From: Kappaphycus alvarezii | Lineage: Eukaryota; Rhodophyta; Florideophyceae; Gigartinales; Solieriaceae | Length of the DNA: 64,000 nucleotides | NCBI GenBank assembly: GCA_002205965.3 | Contig: NADL03000637.1 | Coordinates: 124,001 to 188,000, forward strand | Direction of reading: 5' to 3' | Shown: positions 54,729-64,000 of the stretch, piece by piece | Layout: every line of letters begins with the position of its first letter | Numbering within the stretch: position 1 is the first letter of the stretch | Translations under genes and position numbers: made by a program | The notes under the pieces: model-generated | What the model saw: only the letters and a program-made list of their open reading frames with translations | Told to the model about the DNA's origin: nothing | Databases searched by the model: none

Positions 54729-56360
54729 AGCGGAGAGGATGGTTGGAACCATCAAACGAGCAATATCGAAAACTATGTCGGAGAATGAAATCCAGTGGGA
54801 AGATGCCTTACCAAAAGTGTTATACGGCTATCGTCGAAGAAGAGGAAGAAGCGGACGGTCACCATTCGAGCTAATGTACGGAAGGGCTCCTAGAATGTTA
54901 CAGAGAGACATGGAAACAAATATTATCGATGAAGAGAGTAGAGAAGTCGAACTACTGGCCACTGAAGGCTGGAGATCACACCGCGCGCTAACACAGACAA
55001 GAAATAAGAATGAAGAGCCTCCAGTCCAAACCTTTCCAGTCGGCTCTAAAGTACTTGTAGTACATGGGAAAGCAATGCAGCAGGCTGTGAAGTGGCCGGC
55101 CTTCCAAACAAAGTACTCGAATCCTTGCGTCGTCACGGAGGAAAGACACCCGCACTATAAGCTATGTTCAAGCTCAGGGAAGAGATCAAGGAGGGCCATC
55201 CATGCACGTCGTCTAGTCCCTTACCATCAGAGGCCTGAAGAATTCCTTCTCACACAGGACTATGCGCAACCACGGGGCATACTCATCTTTAACTATAGAA
55301 TGATTCCTATGGGAGGAAAAAGGGCCTGGGAATGGATCATCTCGATTACGCGTGACTACTACGAACTCCACGTAATCGTCCATTTCTACATTAATATATG
55401 CCTATGTTTTCGTACGTTGAACGGACCATTGCTACCTCAAGAAGATTTCCGACTATTGATCAGAATTCTATTCTCATTCCAAAACGGAAGGTTCACGGAA
55501 GCAGGTCCAGAGTTTGTGGAAGTCATATATCATTACTCTATAGGAAGGTATGGAATGGTAGCTATCGGAGACTTGTCGCAAACATATCTGAACATTATCC
55601 GTCCGGTTTACGTATTTCTTAAGAACAACCAAGATGTGCGACTGAGAGGTTACAGCTTGCCCCCTGATATGGAATATCGACTGGTCCCATATCCTCTATG
55701 GGAACCTTACGTTGCTCCGCTCAGAAACACAACCTCAGCCGAAGACCAGGATCCTCCCGAGGCCGTGATGATGATACGAGCTGGACCATCAAGTGATCGG
55801 GGCGGATCATCGAAGAGGGCAAGGCGTCGGGAGCAGCGAGGAAGATCGCCAAGAAGATCGCCTCAAACACCGCCTAGTCTCCCAGGGGGAAACTATGCAT
55901 CCTTAATTATTGGACGGCTACCAATTAGACGTTGGCTTCGCGAAATGACAGAGGACCCACGAGAAGCAGAAGTAATTTCCTTTTTTGCAATTAGTATTTG
56001 CATGTGCTTCCAGACCATTCACGGGGCGCACCTTACTCGTGAGACTCAGTCCTTATGTTGCGAGTTTTTTTCTCCTTCAGATACCCGTTTCTGGACCCGT
56101 TGCCAGAAAAGTTTGCATACTACGTTTATTACCTCACATTTGGAAGGTTTGGAGAAGTGAAACGGGAGGAGCTCATTAGAGAACACTATGAAACCATACG
56201 CCGAATCTACGAAACTCTTGACCAAGGAGATGAGCCGGTCATCGCACGGTACACACTCTCTCATCATATTGGAAATGAGCTACTACCATATCCTTATAGT
56301 GAACCCTATACTCTCCCTGATGAATGGATAGAACTCCCACAAGAACAACAAGAGCAGTGA
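54592..56360 (+). pseudogene. Integrase C-terminal half fused to duplicated domains A and B
   Basis: One frame from about 54675 to 56040 covers NGKAERMVGTIK (catalytic Glu), the GPY/F-like tail, domain A, the SR-rich basic linker and the start of domain B; a one-base loss near 56045 moves the rest to another frame ending at 56360. This is direct evidence that the domain pair is a C-terminal extension of integrase rather than a separate gene. Confidence 0.85.
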
Positions 56361-56393
56361 CGAGCCGGGACGTTCGTCTTGAGCGGGAGGGCG

Positions 56394-57112
56394 TGATGTG
56401 CGCAAATTCGCACACGAAAAAATTTAGATGAGGACCATAATTGTATACAGTATTGGAACTGGGAAGATATTTTTACAGTTTTTGAATTTGCAAGATATTT
56501 TTAATTTGGGTGAGTGTGGCAAATTCATCGGTTGATTTTTTATTTTAGGACACGCTGTCATAGTGGATGTCAGTACAGTTCTAGGTTGTGGGTGATACTA
56601 CGAGTGACTCTGAAAGGTCTATATAATGGCCACATCAATTCCCACCCCTGGCCGATGGGTGGCTGGCATGGGTATGGCACCTAGATATTTACCTTGAGGA
56701 AATATCTTCTAATGGTCTCTCTGGTTCACACGATTCCCGTGAATGCGTTTTATGGTATTTAGTATGTTTGATTGAGACTTTAGGATTAGCCGAAAAGTCT
56801 ATATAAGCTGAGAAAGTGCTTCCTCCTTGAGAGGTCAAGCAAGTTGGCAGACAACTTCAGGTCAAGCTCCGAGTAATAGGAAGTTGAGAGTCAACTTCAA
56901 ACCCAAGAAAACTTTTTCCTAAGCAAGTCGCAGAGAATCAGTGGCAGACGCTGCCCCTTTTATACTTGCTTGTAGCCCTCTCAACTCTCTCCCATATACA
57001 CTGCTTTTTATTTGTTCAACTATACCACGGTAGCACTTTTGTCGCTCGCAACACCTCCGTCTTGGGGTAGTTGGTTCTAAGTATCTCTTCTCCCGACGAT
57101 TTACCCCTATCA
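56394..57112 (+). repeat. Internal LTR-2 of element 4
   Basis: 719 bp, TGATGTGCGC to CCCCTATCA, nearly identical to the LTRs of element 2 in the opposite orientation. No target duplication; TTTGGTACTCTTG follows. Confidence 0.92.
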
Positions 57113-57292
57113 TTTGGTACTCTTGTGGAGGGTTATCAAACGCGCACCTACTTTTTGGAATATTTTATAGGTAATCAACTGCATCCCTATTCGTTTGAAA
57201 GGCCTCATGTTTTAACAATAAGGCAACTTACATTAACAGAAACAGAAGAAGAATGATGACGAGTCGGGACGTTCGTCTTCAGCGAGGGGGCG
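57113..57292 (+). other. Short internal tail of an LTR-3 element
   Basis: Starts with the primer site, then 40-odd codons ending FIGNQLHPYSF...LTETEEE and stop at 57256, a diverged version of the end of Pol domain B (HHIGNELLPYPYSEPY). The purine tract AGCGAGGGGGCG (57281-57292) precedes LTR-3. It is what remains of the parent LTR-3 element: either a small non-autonomous element or a deletion product. Confidence 0.7.
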
Positions 57293-57940
57293 TGATATAA
57301 TGAAAATTGTAGATATTCCTTGGCATGCTGCGCTGGCTGCGCTGGCTGCGCTGGCTGAGCTGGCTGCGCTGGCTCAGTTGGCATGCTGCGCTGGCCGAGT
57401 TGGCATGCTGTGCTGGCTGAGTTGGCATGGTGCGCTGGCTGAGTTGGCACTGTACTTACAATTATATTTTTAATTATTTTTAGAGGGATGCTTTGCACTG
57501 TACTGTGGCGGTGCAGATTTGGCACATAGGTACTGTATAGGTGCTACAGAATGTGAGGGTTGAAAACTCTATATAAGGGGCTGTTTGCATGAAATGGTAG
57601 GACTATTTGGGAGCCAGCATACCCGAGCGGGGCGCTCAACAAGTTAAGTCAAACACAAAGCATAAAGGAAGTTGGCAGACAACTTCAGGTCAAGCTCCGA
57701 GTAGTAGGAAGTTGAGAGTCAACTTCAAACCCAAGAAAACTTTTTCCTAAGCAAGTCGCAGAAAATCAGTGGTAGACGCTGCCCCTTTTATACTTGCTTG
57801 TAGCCCTCTCAACTCTCTCCCATATACACTGCTTTTTATTTGTTCAACTATACCACGGTAGCACTTTTGTCGCTCGCAACACCTCCGTCTTGGGGTAGTT
57901 GGTTCTAAGTAGCTCTTCTCCCGACGATTCACCCCTATCA
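57293..57940 (+). repeat. LTR-3, 3' copy
   Basis: 648 bp; the only difference I saw from 49721-50368 is C for T near the end (GATTCACC). Confidence 0.92.
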
Positions 57941-58538
57941 ATGTGCTCGCCGTTCCAACGACATCGCCCCGGTGCTCGATCCCCTGGGCAAACATGCCCT
58001 CACCTGTAAGTACAACGATGGGCAGACTCGTCGCCACAATGTCTTGCGTAACGCTCTCCATCGCTACTGTAAGGAGCTTGGAATTTCTGCCTCTCTTGAA
58101 CATCTGCTTCCTCCCCTTCCCCCTTCGTCCTCTTCCTCGTCCGCCCTTCGCATAGATCTTTATATCCCTGCTGCATATGGCCTCGACCCGAAGGATATTG
58201 CTTTGGATGTCACAGTGGCCCATCCACAGGACTCTTCTCGCGTTTCCCAGTGTGCCCTATCTGGCGGCGCAGCTGCCTCAATGGCTGAACGTGCGAAACA
58301 CACGCACTACGGTCTAGTCTGCCACACGAACGATATACGGCTTCTTCCTGTTGGTATTGATGTGTTCGGTGCCCTTGGGGCCGACGGTGCGACTTTCTTC
58401 CGGCGCCTTTCTACGTTCGCTGCTGCCCGTCGAGGCACCACTCCCCAATGGGAGCTGCACCTCCTAATCACGCGCTTTGTGTTCTGCTTGCATGGGTTAC
58501 AAGCTCGTCAAATTCTTACCAGATGCATTTCCGATTAG
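57941..58538 (+). pseudogene. ORF2 of A2, part 3' of element 4
   Basis: Continues the Cys/His motif (ARRSNDIAPVLDPLGKHALTCKY), TRRHNVLRNALHRYC, then DLYIPAAYGLDPKDIALDVTVAHP (PD-(D/E)XK-like), REL-type KHTHYG, GALGADGATFFRRLSTFAA and the stop at 58536-58538. This C-terminal segment is in a single frame, unlike A1. Confidence 0.85.
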
Positions 58539-58586
58539 TTTCTCTCTCATCCCCCTATGCATGTTAATTTCTCTGTAATCCCCTTC

Positions 58587-58606
58587 AGCATGTTCTCCCA
58601 CATGCT
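58587..58606 (+). other. 3' UTR hairpin of A2
   Basis: AGCATGT, loop TCTCCC, ACATGCT; a longer stem of different sequence at the place of the A1 hairpin. CCCGTAAAGATTAC follows. Confidence 0.55.
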
Positions 58607-58644
58607 CTTTCCACATCCCGTAAAGATTACACACACGTAGTATT

Positions 58645-59370
58645 TGCTTACGCGTTTTTGACGTCTGGAATTTCCATAGACAGTGCAGGAATATCAGTTT
58701 GTATTGCATTTATCGGTAGTAATTATGCTTTCTATGCTTAGTCTCAACACAACTCCACTCGTGAAGTTCATCGAAGAACAAAAGTAGTCATCTACCTATC
58801 TAATCAAGGAAAATGGGATTAACAAGCTGTGTATGTTGTCAACTATGATGAGTAATGGCTTCAGCACACGAAGAGCGCCATCTTGTCGTTGGGATGAACG
58901 GAGGTGTTGCTCCAACCGTGGATGCAGGTATGGTTAATAGAAGTTGACATAAATTCTTTTCAAAGAGTGAGTTCGAAAACGTAAACTATAGTCATTATCC
59001 AACTGAATCAGCCCCCCGTGACACCATCTTGTGCTGTCAGCGTTCCCTGTATGTCTTGTTTGTCGTCATTAAGCTTTATCCCGAGGAATCATAATATAAC
59101 GAATTGCTAACCTCCGCTCGTAATCAAACAAAAGACAAAGCTAATAGAGGTTTGGGCTTCCTGTTGGATTGGCAGAACTCGCAGCACTGACAATCCTTTT
59201 TGATATTATAAGGTCCTCGGCTTTACGCACAAATCAAGTAATTGCTGGTTTAACCGGGTTTCTATGCCCTGCGGTCAGACTGGATCTTCGTAAAACGGTT
59301 AATATAGACAGCTCAAAATCTAAAGTCTCTCTAATCTGAACCACTGCTCGCGACTGCTACTAGAGGGAGG
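58645..59370. other. Interval without a recognised gene
   Basis: AT-rich, short frames only. No repeat matches seen within the window. Confidence 0.45.
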
Positions 59371-59373
59371 CTT

Positions 59374-59571
59374 GTGCCTATCCCAATATCCACCCTCGGA
59401 GGCTGGCACCCAGACGCGTACGCGGTGCTAACCGATGTCGCGCGGAACGTGGCCGTTCGAGCGATGGAGACCTATGGGATGGTTAGAGCGGTGCTTACCC
59501 AAAGGCACGCTGCTGCGGCCGTCATGTCCAACGCGGCATGCCTGCTCGCCGGCATTGAGCCGGCTCTGTAA
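59374..59571 (+). pseudogene. RT C-terminal fragment, GGWHPD family
   Basis: 65 codons: IPISTLGGWHPDAYAVLTDVARNVAVRAME, then QRHAAAAVMSNAACLLAGI and stop. The GGWHP motif followed by a helical region and QRHA...N.A.L matches the extreme C-terminus of RT proteins that carry the restriction-like domain. No RT core is nearby, so this is a 3' fragment. Confidence 0.55.
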
Positions 59572-59825
59572 GGAAGGTCATGTACTGTACTGTAGTGTTA
59601 CCCATCAGCGACGACTTATTCCACATAACGCATTAGCCGCGTGGATATAACCGACCACATCTTCCATGCATTAAAATAACCCAAAAATTCCCCCTCTAAA
59701 CGGGAATAAAGTAGAATATTTTGGAAAACCCGTCCCATCAGTAGTGGAAACTCATCCGTTGTACTGTAGCCGTGTAAGAATTCGTTGCCCAAATATATGC
59801 GCACAGAGTATTGCCATGCTGTCGG

Positions 59826-60240
59826 TGGACTATGACAAGACAGTATCATGGAGCATATCTGTCATAATAAAGGAGCCTAGCCTTATGCCTCCTGTATTAA
59901 ATATGCTGGCCGATGCGCAGTCACCTTGCATGGCAGTGTGGATGTCCGTAAATGTTTCGCCAAGTGCAGATGGGATCCACTTTAAAAGTATGTAGACAGG
60001 ATGCCAGTGAGGCGGAGGGCGATGTAAACAGCGAGGTGTGGGCGAGGTAATTTTGATGCAAATGGACGCAGCAGCTGCCGTCATATCTAATGCTGCCTAC
60101 TTAATGGTCGGATTGAAAATGGCTTTTTAGGGAGCTTAGTTACTCCCCCATGACTCTGTTCGGATGCCTTTTTTATTCGGTTTTGGTTGTCTGGAAAACT
60201 TTAGGATAGATCGAAGAGTAAAACACCCCGAACTTTTTTA
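59826..60240 (+). repeat. GGWHPD-family 3' fragment
   Basis: The first part is the reverse of 36336-36534; the second (60050-60235) has the QMDAAAAVISNAAYL tail, a stop, then GGTTGTCTGGAAAACTTTAG and AGTAAAACACCCC. Confidence 0.55.
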
Positions 60241-60595
60241 CTTGGCGAGGAAACGTTAGAGGTAGCGAGCCGCGATATTCTGTTTGAGTAAAGTGTGTGG
60301 CGGTTTAATTTTAAAAGATATTGTGGTCGTACCCGGCTTTATAGTGTGTATGGGGGCCTAACCGATGAAAGACCAGAAGGGACAGCGACAGTGCCCCTGA
60401 AAAGAACGGCGAGACCGTATTATGTTGCACTTAGTACTGTCATGCGCGAATCGATATCAACGTGGGGAGATTTTTGGCTGGTTCAAATTTGAAAGATACG
60501 TACGGCTACGTTCCGGGGCTATCCAGATTGTGACTACCTCATAAACATGAGGTAACAGGTGCGGCAGACCGCCACCCACCATCGCTACTTACTGA

Positions 60596-60823
60596 ATGGA
60601 TGTATCTCCCAAGAGTAAAACACCCAAACCAATCCGCCTTACTGAACGCGCGAATGCGGCGCGAAATGCAAAGCAGAGAAGATATCAATCTTTTATCGCG
60701 ACCTCCACCAGAGGTTGGCTCGTGTATGTGACGATCTCCACTCTTGGAGGATGGCACCCGGATTCATGCGCAGTGCTAAATGAAGTGGCAAGGAACGTGG
60801 CCGTAAGGGCATTGGAGACGTAA
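60596..60823 (+). pseudogene. RT C-terminal fragment, GGWHPD family, second copy
   Basis: ERANAARNAKQRRYQSF, then TISTLGGWHPDSCAVLNEVARNVAVRALET and stop. It extends further upstream than 59374-59571 and shows the Lys/Arg-rich helix expected before GGWHP. The QRHAAAAV part follows out of frame at 60841. Confidence 0.55.
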
Positions 60824-60828
60824 GAAAA

Positions 60829-61065
60829 AGTTCGGGGGTTTTGATGCAAAGGCACGCCGCAGCAGCCGTCACGTCATGTCATGACAGCAGCCGTCATGTC
60901 CAATGCGGCCTGCTTGATGGCTTGCTTGAAGGTAGCTTATTAGGGAGCGTAGTTCCTTCCCCATTACTGTGCAGTTATACCCTTTTTGAGTCGACTGTGT
61001 TTGTCTGGAAAACCATGGGAGAGATCGGATATATCTCCCAAGAGTAAAACACCCAAACTTTTCCC
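60829..61065 (+). repeat. GGWHPD-family 3' repeat
   Basis: Same unit as 35918-36130 in the other orientation: AAAGGCACGCCGCAGCAGCC, CCTTCCCCATTAC, GTCTGGAAAACCATGGGA and AGAGTAAAACACCC. Contains an internal duplication of GCAGCCGTCA. Confidence 0.65.
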
Positions 61066-61079
61066 CTACTGAACCACCG

Positions 61080-61500
61080 CCTCGGTAAGGTCCAGCTCCT
61101 GTGCTTGGTCAACTGCGTCATCGACGCCGTCGCGGTCTTTAGAGTTGAAGTCAGACCAATCCATCCATGTCAAAGGCACCCAGAGGTGCATAGATCCGTA
61201 CGGCCCGTAAGAGCCAGACCGGTGGCCATCTACGTCCTCATAATAACCTCACCAGCGGGCCCAGTTGGTGTCTGCCCATAGACGCCTTCGGGGTATTTGT
61301 GATAGGGCGGCTTCCACGGAGGATGGAGGCTGCTCATCAACAGACGGTGACGGGCGTGAGGGGTTGGGTAGAAACGGATTGTTGACCCTGAGCTTACTTG
61401 CATTCACTTGAGACTTCAGACAGATGGCCAAGTAAAGAGCAGCAAAGTGCCGTCCTGGGCGTTGTGCCAGTAGTGCGATGTCCGGCAGAAGGGGAGAAGA
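61080..61500 (-). pseudogene. Second, decayed copy of the 38309-39160 protein
   Basis: Broken minus-strand frames carry PSSVEAALSQIPRR and, nearer the C-terminus, GPYGSMHLWVPLTWMDWSDFNSK, matching the C-terminal third of 38309-39160. Stops and frame changes near 61245-61250. It ends at the junction with element 5. Confidence 0.55.
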
Positions 61501-61507
61501 AAAAATC

Positions 61508-64000
61508 CACAATCACAACCGTGGCAAGCCAAATCTATCGAACGCGAGAAGCGAATCAGGACCAGAGATAAAAATTTTACAAAATAGGAGGGATAAAAGG
61601 TTGACGAATGCCGGTAATGTATCCATCGCTGAAGAAATCAGTCAAGTCAATGTGACAAAAAAGGATGGGAAGGGAACATTTTATCGAAAAAACCTAGGCT
61701 AGATTATGGAATGCTGGAACCTATCCCAGCACCTGTACCTCCTCGAACCAAGAGGTCTGATCAAGTTGTTCCAGGAGTTGGAGTCACTCCGGCCAAGAAG
61801 ACGAAAAAGAGTAAGAAATTTAAGAATATCCCAAAGGACGTACTAGAATATGTGAAGAAGTACAATTTGGTGGCTGAGCTTGCATCAGCCCCAACTGGGA
61901 TAACGTTTGGTCAACTTTTGAGGGGCGACGCAGAGGACGCGAGGAAAGAACTCAAAAAAATTATCAGGTCTAATAAGTCCGCTAAGGGTAAGAAACTGTT
62001 TCTTCAATCGGCCTCGACAGCACCAAGACGTCTTAAACTAGTACCAGTCAAAGTATTGGGAATGCAAACCCAAGCTCTTTTCGATTCGGGCGCTGTTCCA
62101 AACCTTATTTCAGAAACTTTGGTGACAGATCTAGGTCTTGATATTATTCCAACTACTCGAAGAATAGCTGTTGAGGATGGAACCGTATCAAAATGCATGG
62201 GCACTGTTGACAAGGTTTCCGTGTTCTTTGGGGACTCTAAAGTTGGTGTAGACTTTTTGGCCATCACTGATCTACCTTTCGATGCAATTATTGGTTGCCC
62301 TACCATGAAAAGACTAGGGACATTCATTGACTTGGGCAACCAAAGCGTTCTAGTTCATATGGATGGCAGAACCGTGAAAATGCCCCTGGACTTCGACAAA
62401 AGTACACACCTGGAAGAATTAAGAGAAAATGACAATGAATATTTCACTTCTAGCTATGACAGCGAGGATTCCGAACCAACCAAAATTTTCAGAAGTTTAA
62501 AAGGTTACGCTCGAGGGATAACGAACATGGCATGGGATGATTATGATTCTAGGTTTGAAACAGATGAAGACTGGAGTTCTAGGGCAAATTTGAGACCGGA
62601 ATGTGTTTCCTTTTCCGATAATATCGAATCGAAGGACGGCATTCAGCGGATGAAAGAAGATTATCTTCGCAAAGAGAATAAGAATATGTCGATTTCCATA
62701 TCTGAAGATATGAGAATGCCGAAATAGGTCCTTCAAGATATGGAGGGTAAGTAATAAGAAGATGGAGAGCGCAAGATGGCAGAAATTCAAAAAAAATTAC
62801 AACACCTTCCCGTTCGCGCCTCAAAGAAAATATCAGACATGTTAACATCTTCCGAAGTAATTGCATCGAGCGTTTCAGATCTAAGACAAGCAAGTGTACT
62901 GGTCACTCACTCATTCGAACTTACAGACTCTCAACCAACTTACCACAGGCCTAGACGTCAACCGCCAAAATGTGACCAATTTATCTCAGAAAATGTTACA
63001 AGTATGCTGGAAAATGATATTACTCGGCCAGTCTCATCCCCACGGTCATTTCTAGTTGTGGTAGCTCCAAAGAAGGATGAAAAACTTCTCTTTTGCGTCG
63101 ATTGCCAACAATTGAACCAAAGAATGATACCCAATCGTTTTCCGATTCCAAACATGGAGGAAATCCTCGAGGATCTGAAGGACGGGAGATATTTCACCTC
63201 AATTGACCTTTGCACTGGCTATTGGTTGATTCCTTTGGATGAAAAATGTAAGGAAAAAACAACTTTCACAAGCAAAGCCGGTACGTCCAGGTTCGAAGTG
63301 ATGCCTTTTGGTCTCATTAATGCACCAGCTACATTCCAAAGAATGATGAACGAGGTTTTGGGAGGAATTCAATTTGCAAGAGTTTATATCGATGATGTGG
63401 CAATATTCTCAAAAATCTTGGATCAGCACATATAGCATTTCAAGACAGTAGTGGATACATTATCGACATACAGCCTGAAAATTAAGTTGAGCGAATGCTT
63501 CTTTGCGAAAAACTCTATCCAATTACTCAGTCATATCGTCGATCAAGAGGGAATTAAAGTCGATCCAGAGAGAACGTAAAAATCAAGTTGGCGCCAAGGC
63601 CAGCTTCAAAGACGGAGGTTCAAAGCTTCTTAGGACTTGACTCATATTACCAGAGATTTATCAAAGATTTCGCCAAGACGGCGGCACTGTTACATGCCAG
63701 TACTACGAAGAGCGTAAAGTTTTACTGGAACAAGAAAATGCAAACCGCATTTGAAGAGCTTAAAGATAAGCTACGTGTCTTCCCAGTGCTTACGTATCCA
63801 GATTTCAAGAGAACATTTGTTGTGGAAACAGATGCCTCGGAACGGTCTTTGGGTGCCCAAAAGATGAAAACGGACGCCTAACCCTGTTCAATTCGCAAGT
63901 CCTACTCTGAGTGATGCGTAAAATAGATACTCAGTCCGCGAGAAAGAAGCACTGGCTGGCGTCTTCGCACTGAAAAAGTTTCGCCTGTACCTTTTATCAC
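61508..64000 (+). mobile_element. Element 5: older 5'-truncated Ty3/gypsy copy, running off the window
   Basis: Begins inside Gag after the zinc knuckles; no 5' LTR. Protease DSGAVPNLIS (62083-62112), RT with FTSIDLCTGYWLIPL and YIDDVAIFS (63386-63412) and the start of RNase H (VVETDAS near 63820) follow. Frames: 61711-62727, 62776-63435, 63588-63881, separated by stops (63433, 63578). It is more diverged than elements 1, 2 and 4. At the RT-RNase H join it reads RVFPVLTYPDF in one frame, without the one-base loss of the young copies. Confidence 0.85.

Larger units (their letters stand above)
49721..57940 (+). mobile_element. Element 4: composite Ty3/gypsy element with three LTRs
   Basis: Order: LTR-3 (49721-50368), primer site, gag-pol (50456-56360), LTR-2 (56394-57112), a 180-bp tail with a diverged Pol end (57113-57292), LTR-3 (57293-57940). 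The outer LTRs are both 648 bp and I saw only one difference, and ATGTG duplications flank them, so the 8220-bp composite inserted as one unit. The inner LTR-2 has no target duplication and is followed by a primer-site sequence, so it is not a later insertion. Crossovers in the shared U5/primer-site block would explain the structure. Confidence 0.93.
46338..58640 (+). mobile_element. Non-LTR retrotransposon A2, split by element 4
   Basis: ORF1 intact; ORF2 runs 47479-49720 and resumes at 57946 after element 4 and one copy of the ATGTG target duplication. The 3' UTR follows at 58539. It is the same family as A1 but clearly diverged. Confidence 0.85.

Overview
The window is eukaryotic nuclear DNA made almost entirely of retroelements nested in one another and in older sequence. 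There is no operon structure, no rRNA and no tRNA I can defend, and only one long frame that could be an ordinary gene (38309-39160, minus), which may itself be mobile. The mix (Ty3/gypsy LTR elements, non-LTR elements with a C-terminal nuclease-like domain, a PiggyBac-like transposase, few or no introns) suits a microbial or algal eukaryote. I cannot place it further from sequence alone.

Four young Ty3/gypsy-type insertions have matching 5-bp target duplications: element 1 (310-9455, minus), element 2 (11389-18856, minus), a solo LTR (19894-21534, plus) and composite element 4 (49721-57940, plus). A truncated copy lies at 39236-41162, a decayed LTR near 34840-35690, and an older 5'-truncated copy (element 5) runs from about 61508 off the end. 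All share one gag-pol, but it is joined to three LTR types with unrelated U3 regions: LTR-1 (about 1.55-1.64 kb), LTR-2 (about 720 bp) and LTR-3 (648 bp). Three features stand out. (a) LTR-1 carries in its U3 an open frame for an Asp/Glu-rich protein, with a TATA-like box of its own upstream and the element's TATA box downstream. (b) Pol continues past integrase into two tandem copies of an unrecognised domain of about 140 residues. (c) Element 4 holds three LTRs of two types and moved as a single unit.

41.2-58.6 kb holds two copies (A1, A2) of a non-LTR element with overlapping ORF1 and ORF2, a reverse transcriptase, a C-terminal Cys/His motif and a restriction-like nuclease domain. A2 ORF1 is intact; A2 ORF2 is split by element 4 exactly in the Cys/His codons. 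A third copy (36.5-37.1 kb) keeps only the 3' end. Fragments of a second RT family (motif GGWHPD) and its 3' repeats lie at 19.7, 34.1, 35.9-36.3 and 59.4-61.1 kb.

The interval 22.6-34.8 kb is the older, AT-richer part: no intact gene, a decayed PiggyBac-like transposase (31.5-33.2 kb), and scattered degenerate coding sequence. Most retroelement frames carry one-base indels. Some are shared by independent insertions, so they are inherited from a parent copy; others may be assembly errors. Gag makes the particle, protease matures it, RT/RNase H and integrase copy and insert the DNA; the acidic U3 protein and the duplicated Pol domain are extra components whose roles are unknown.
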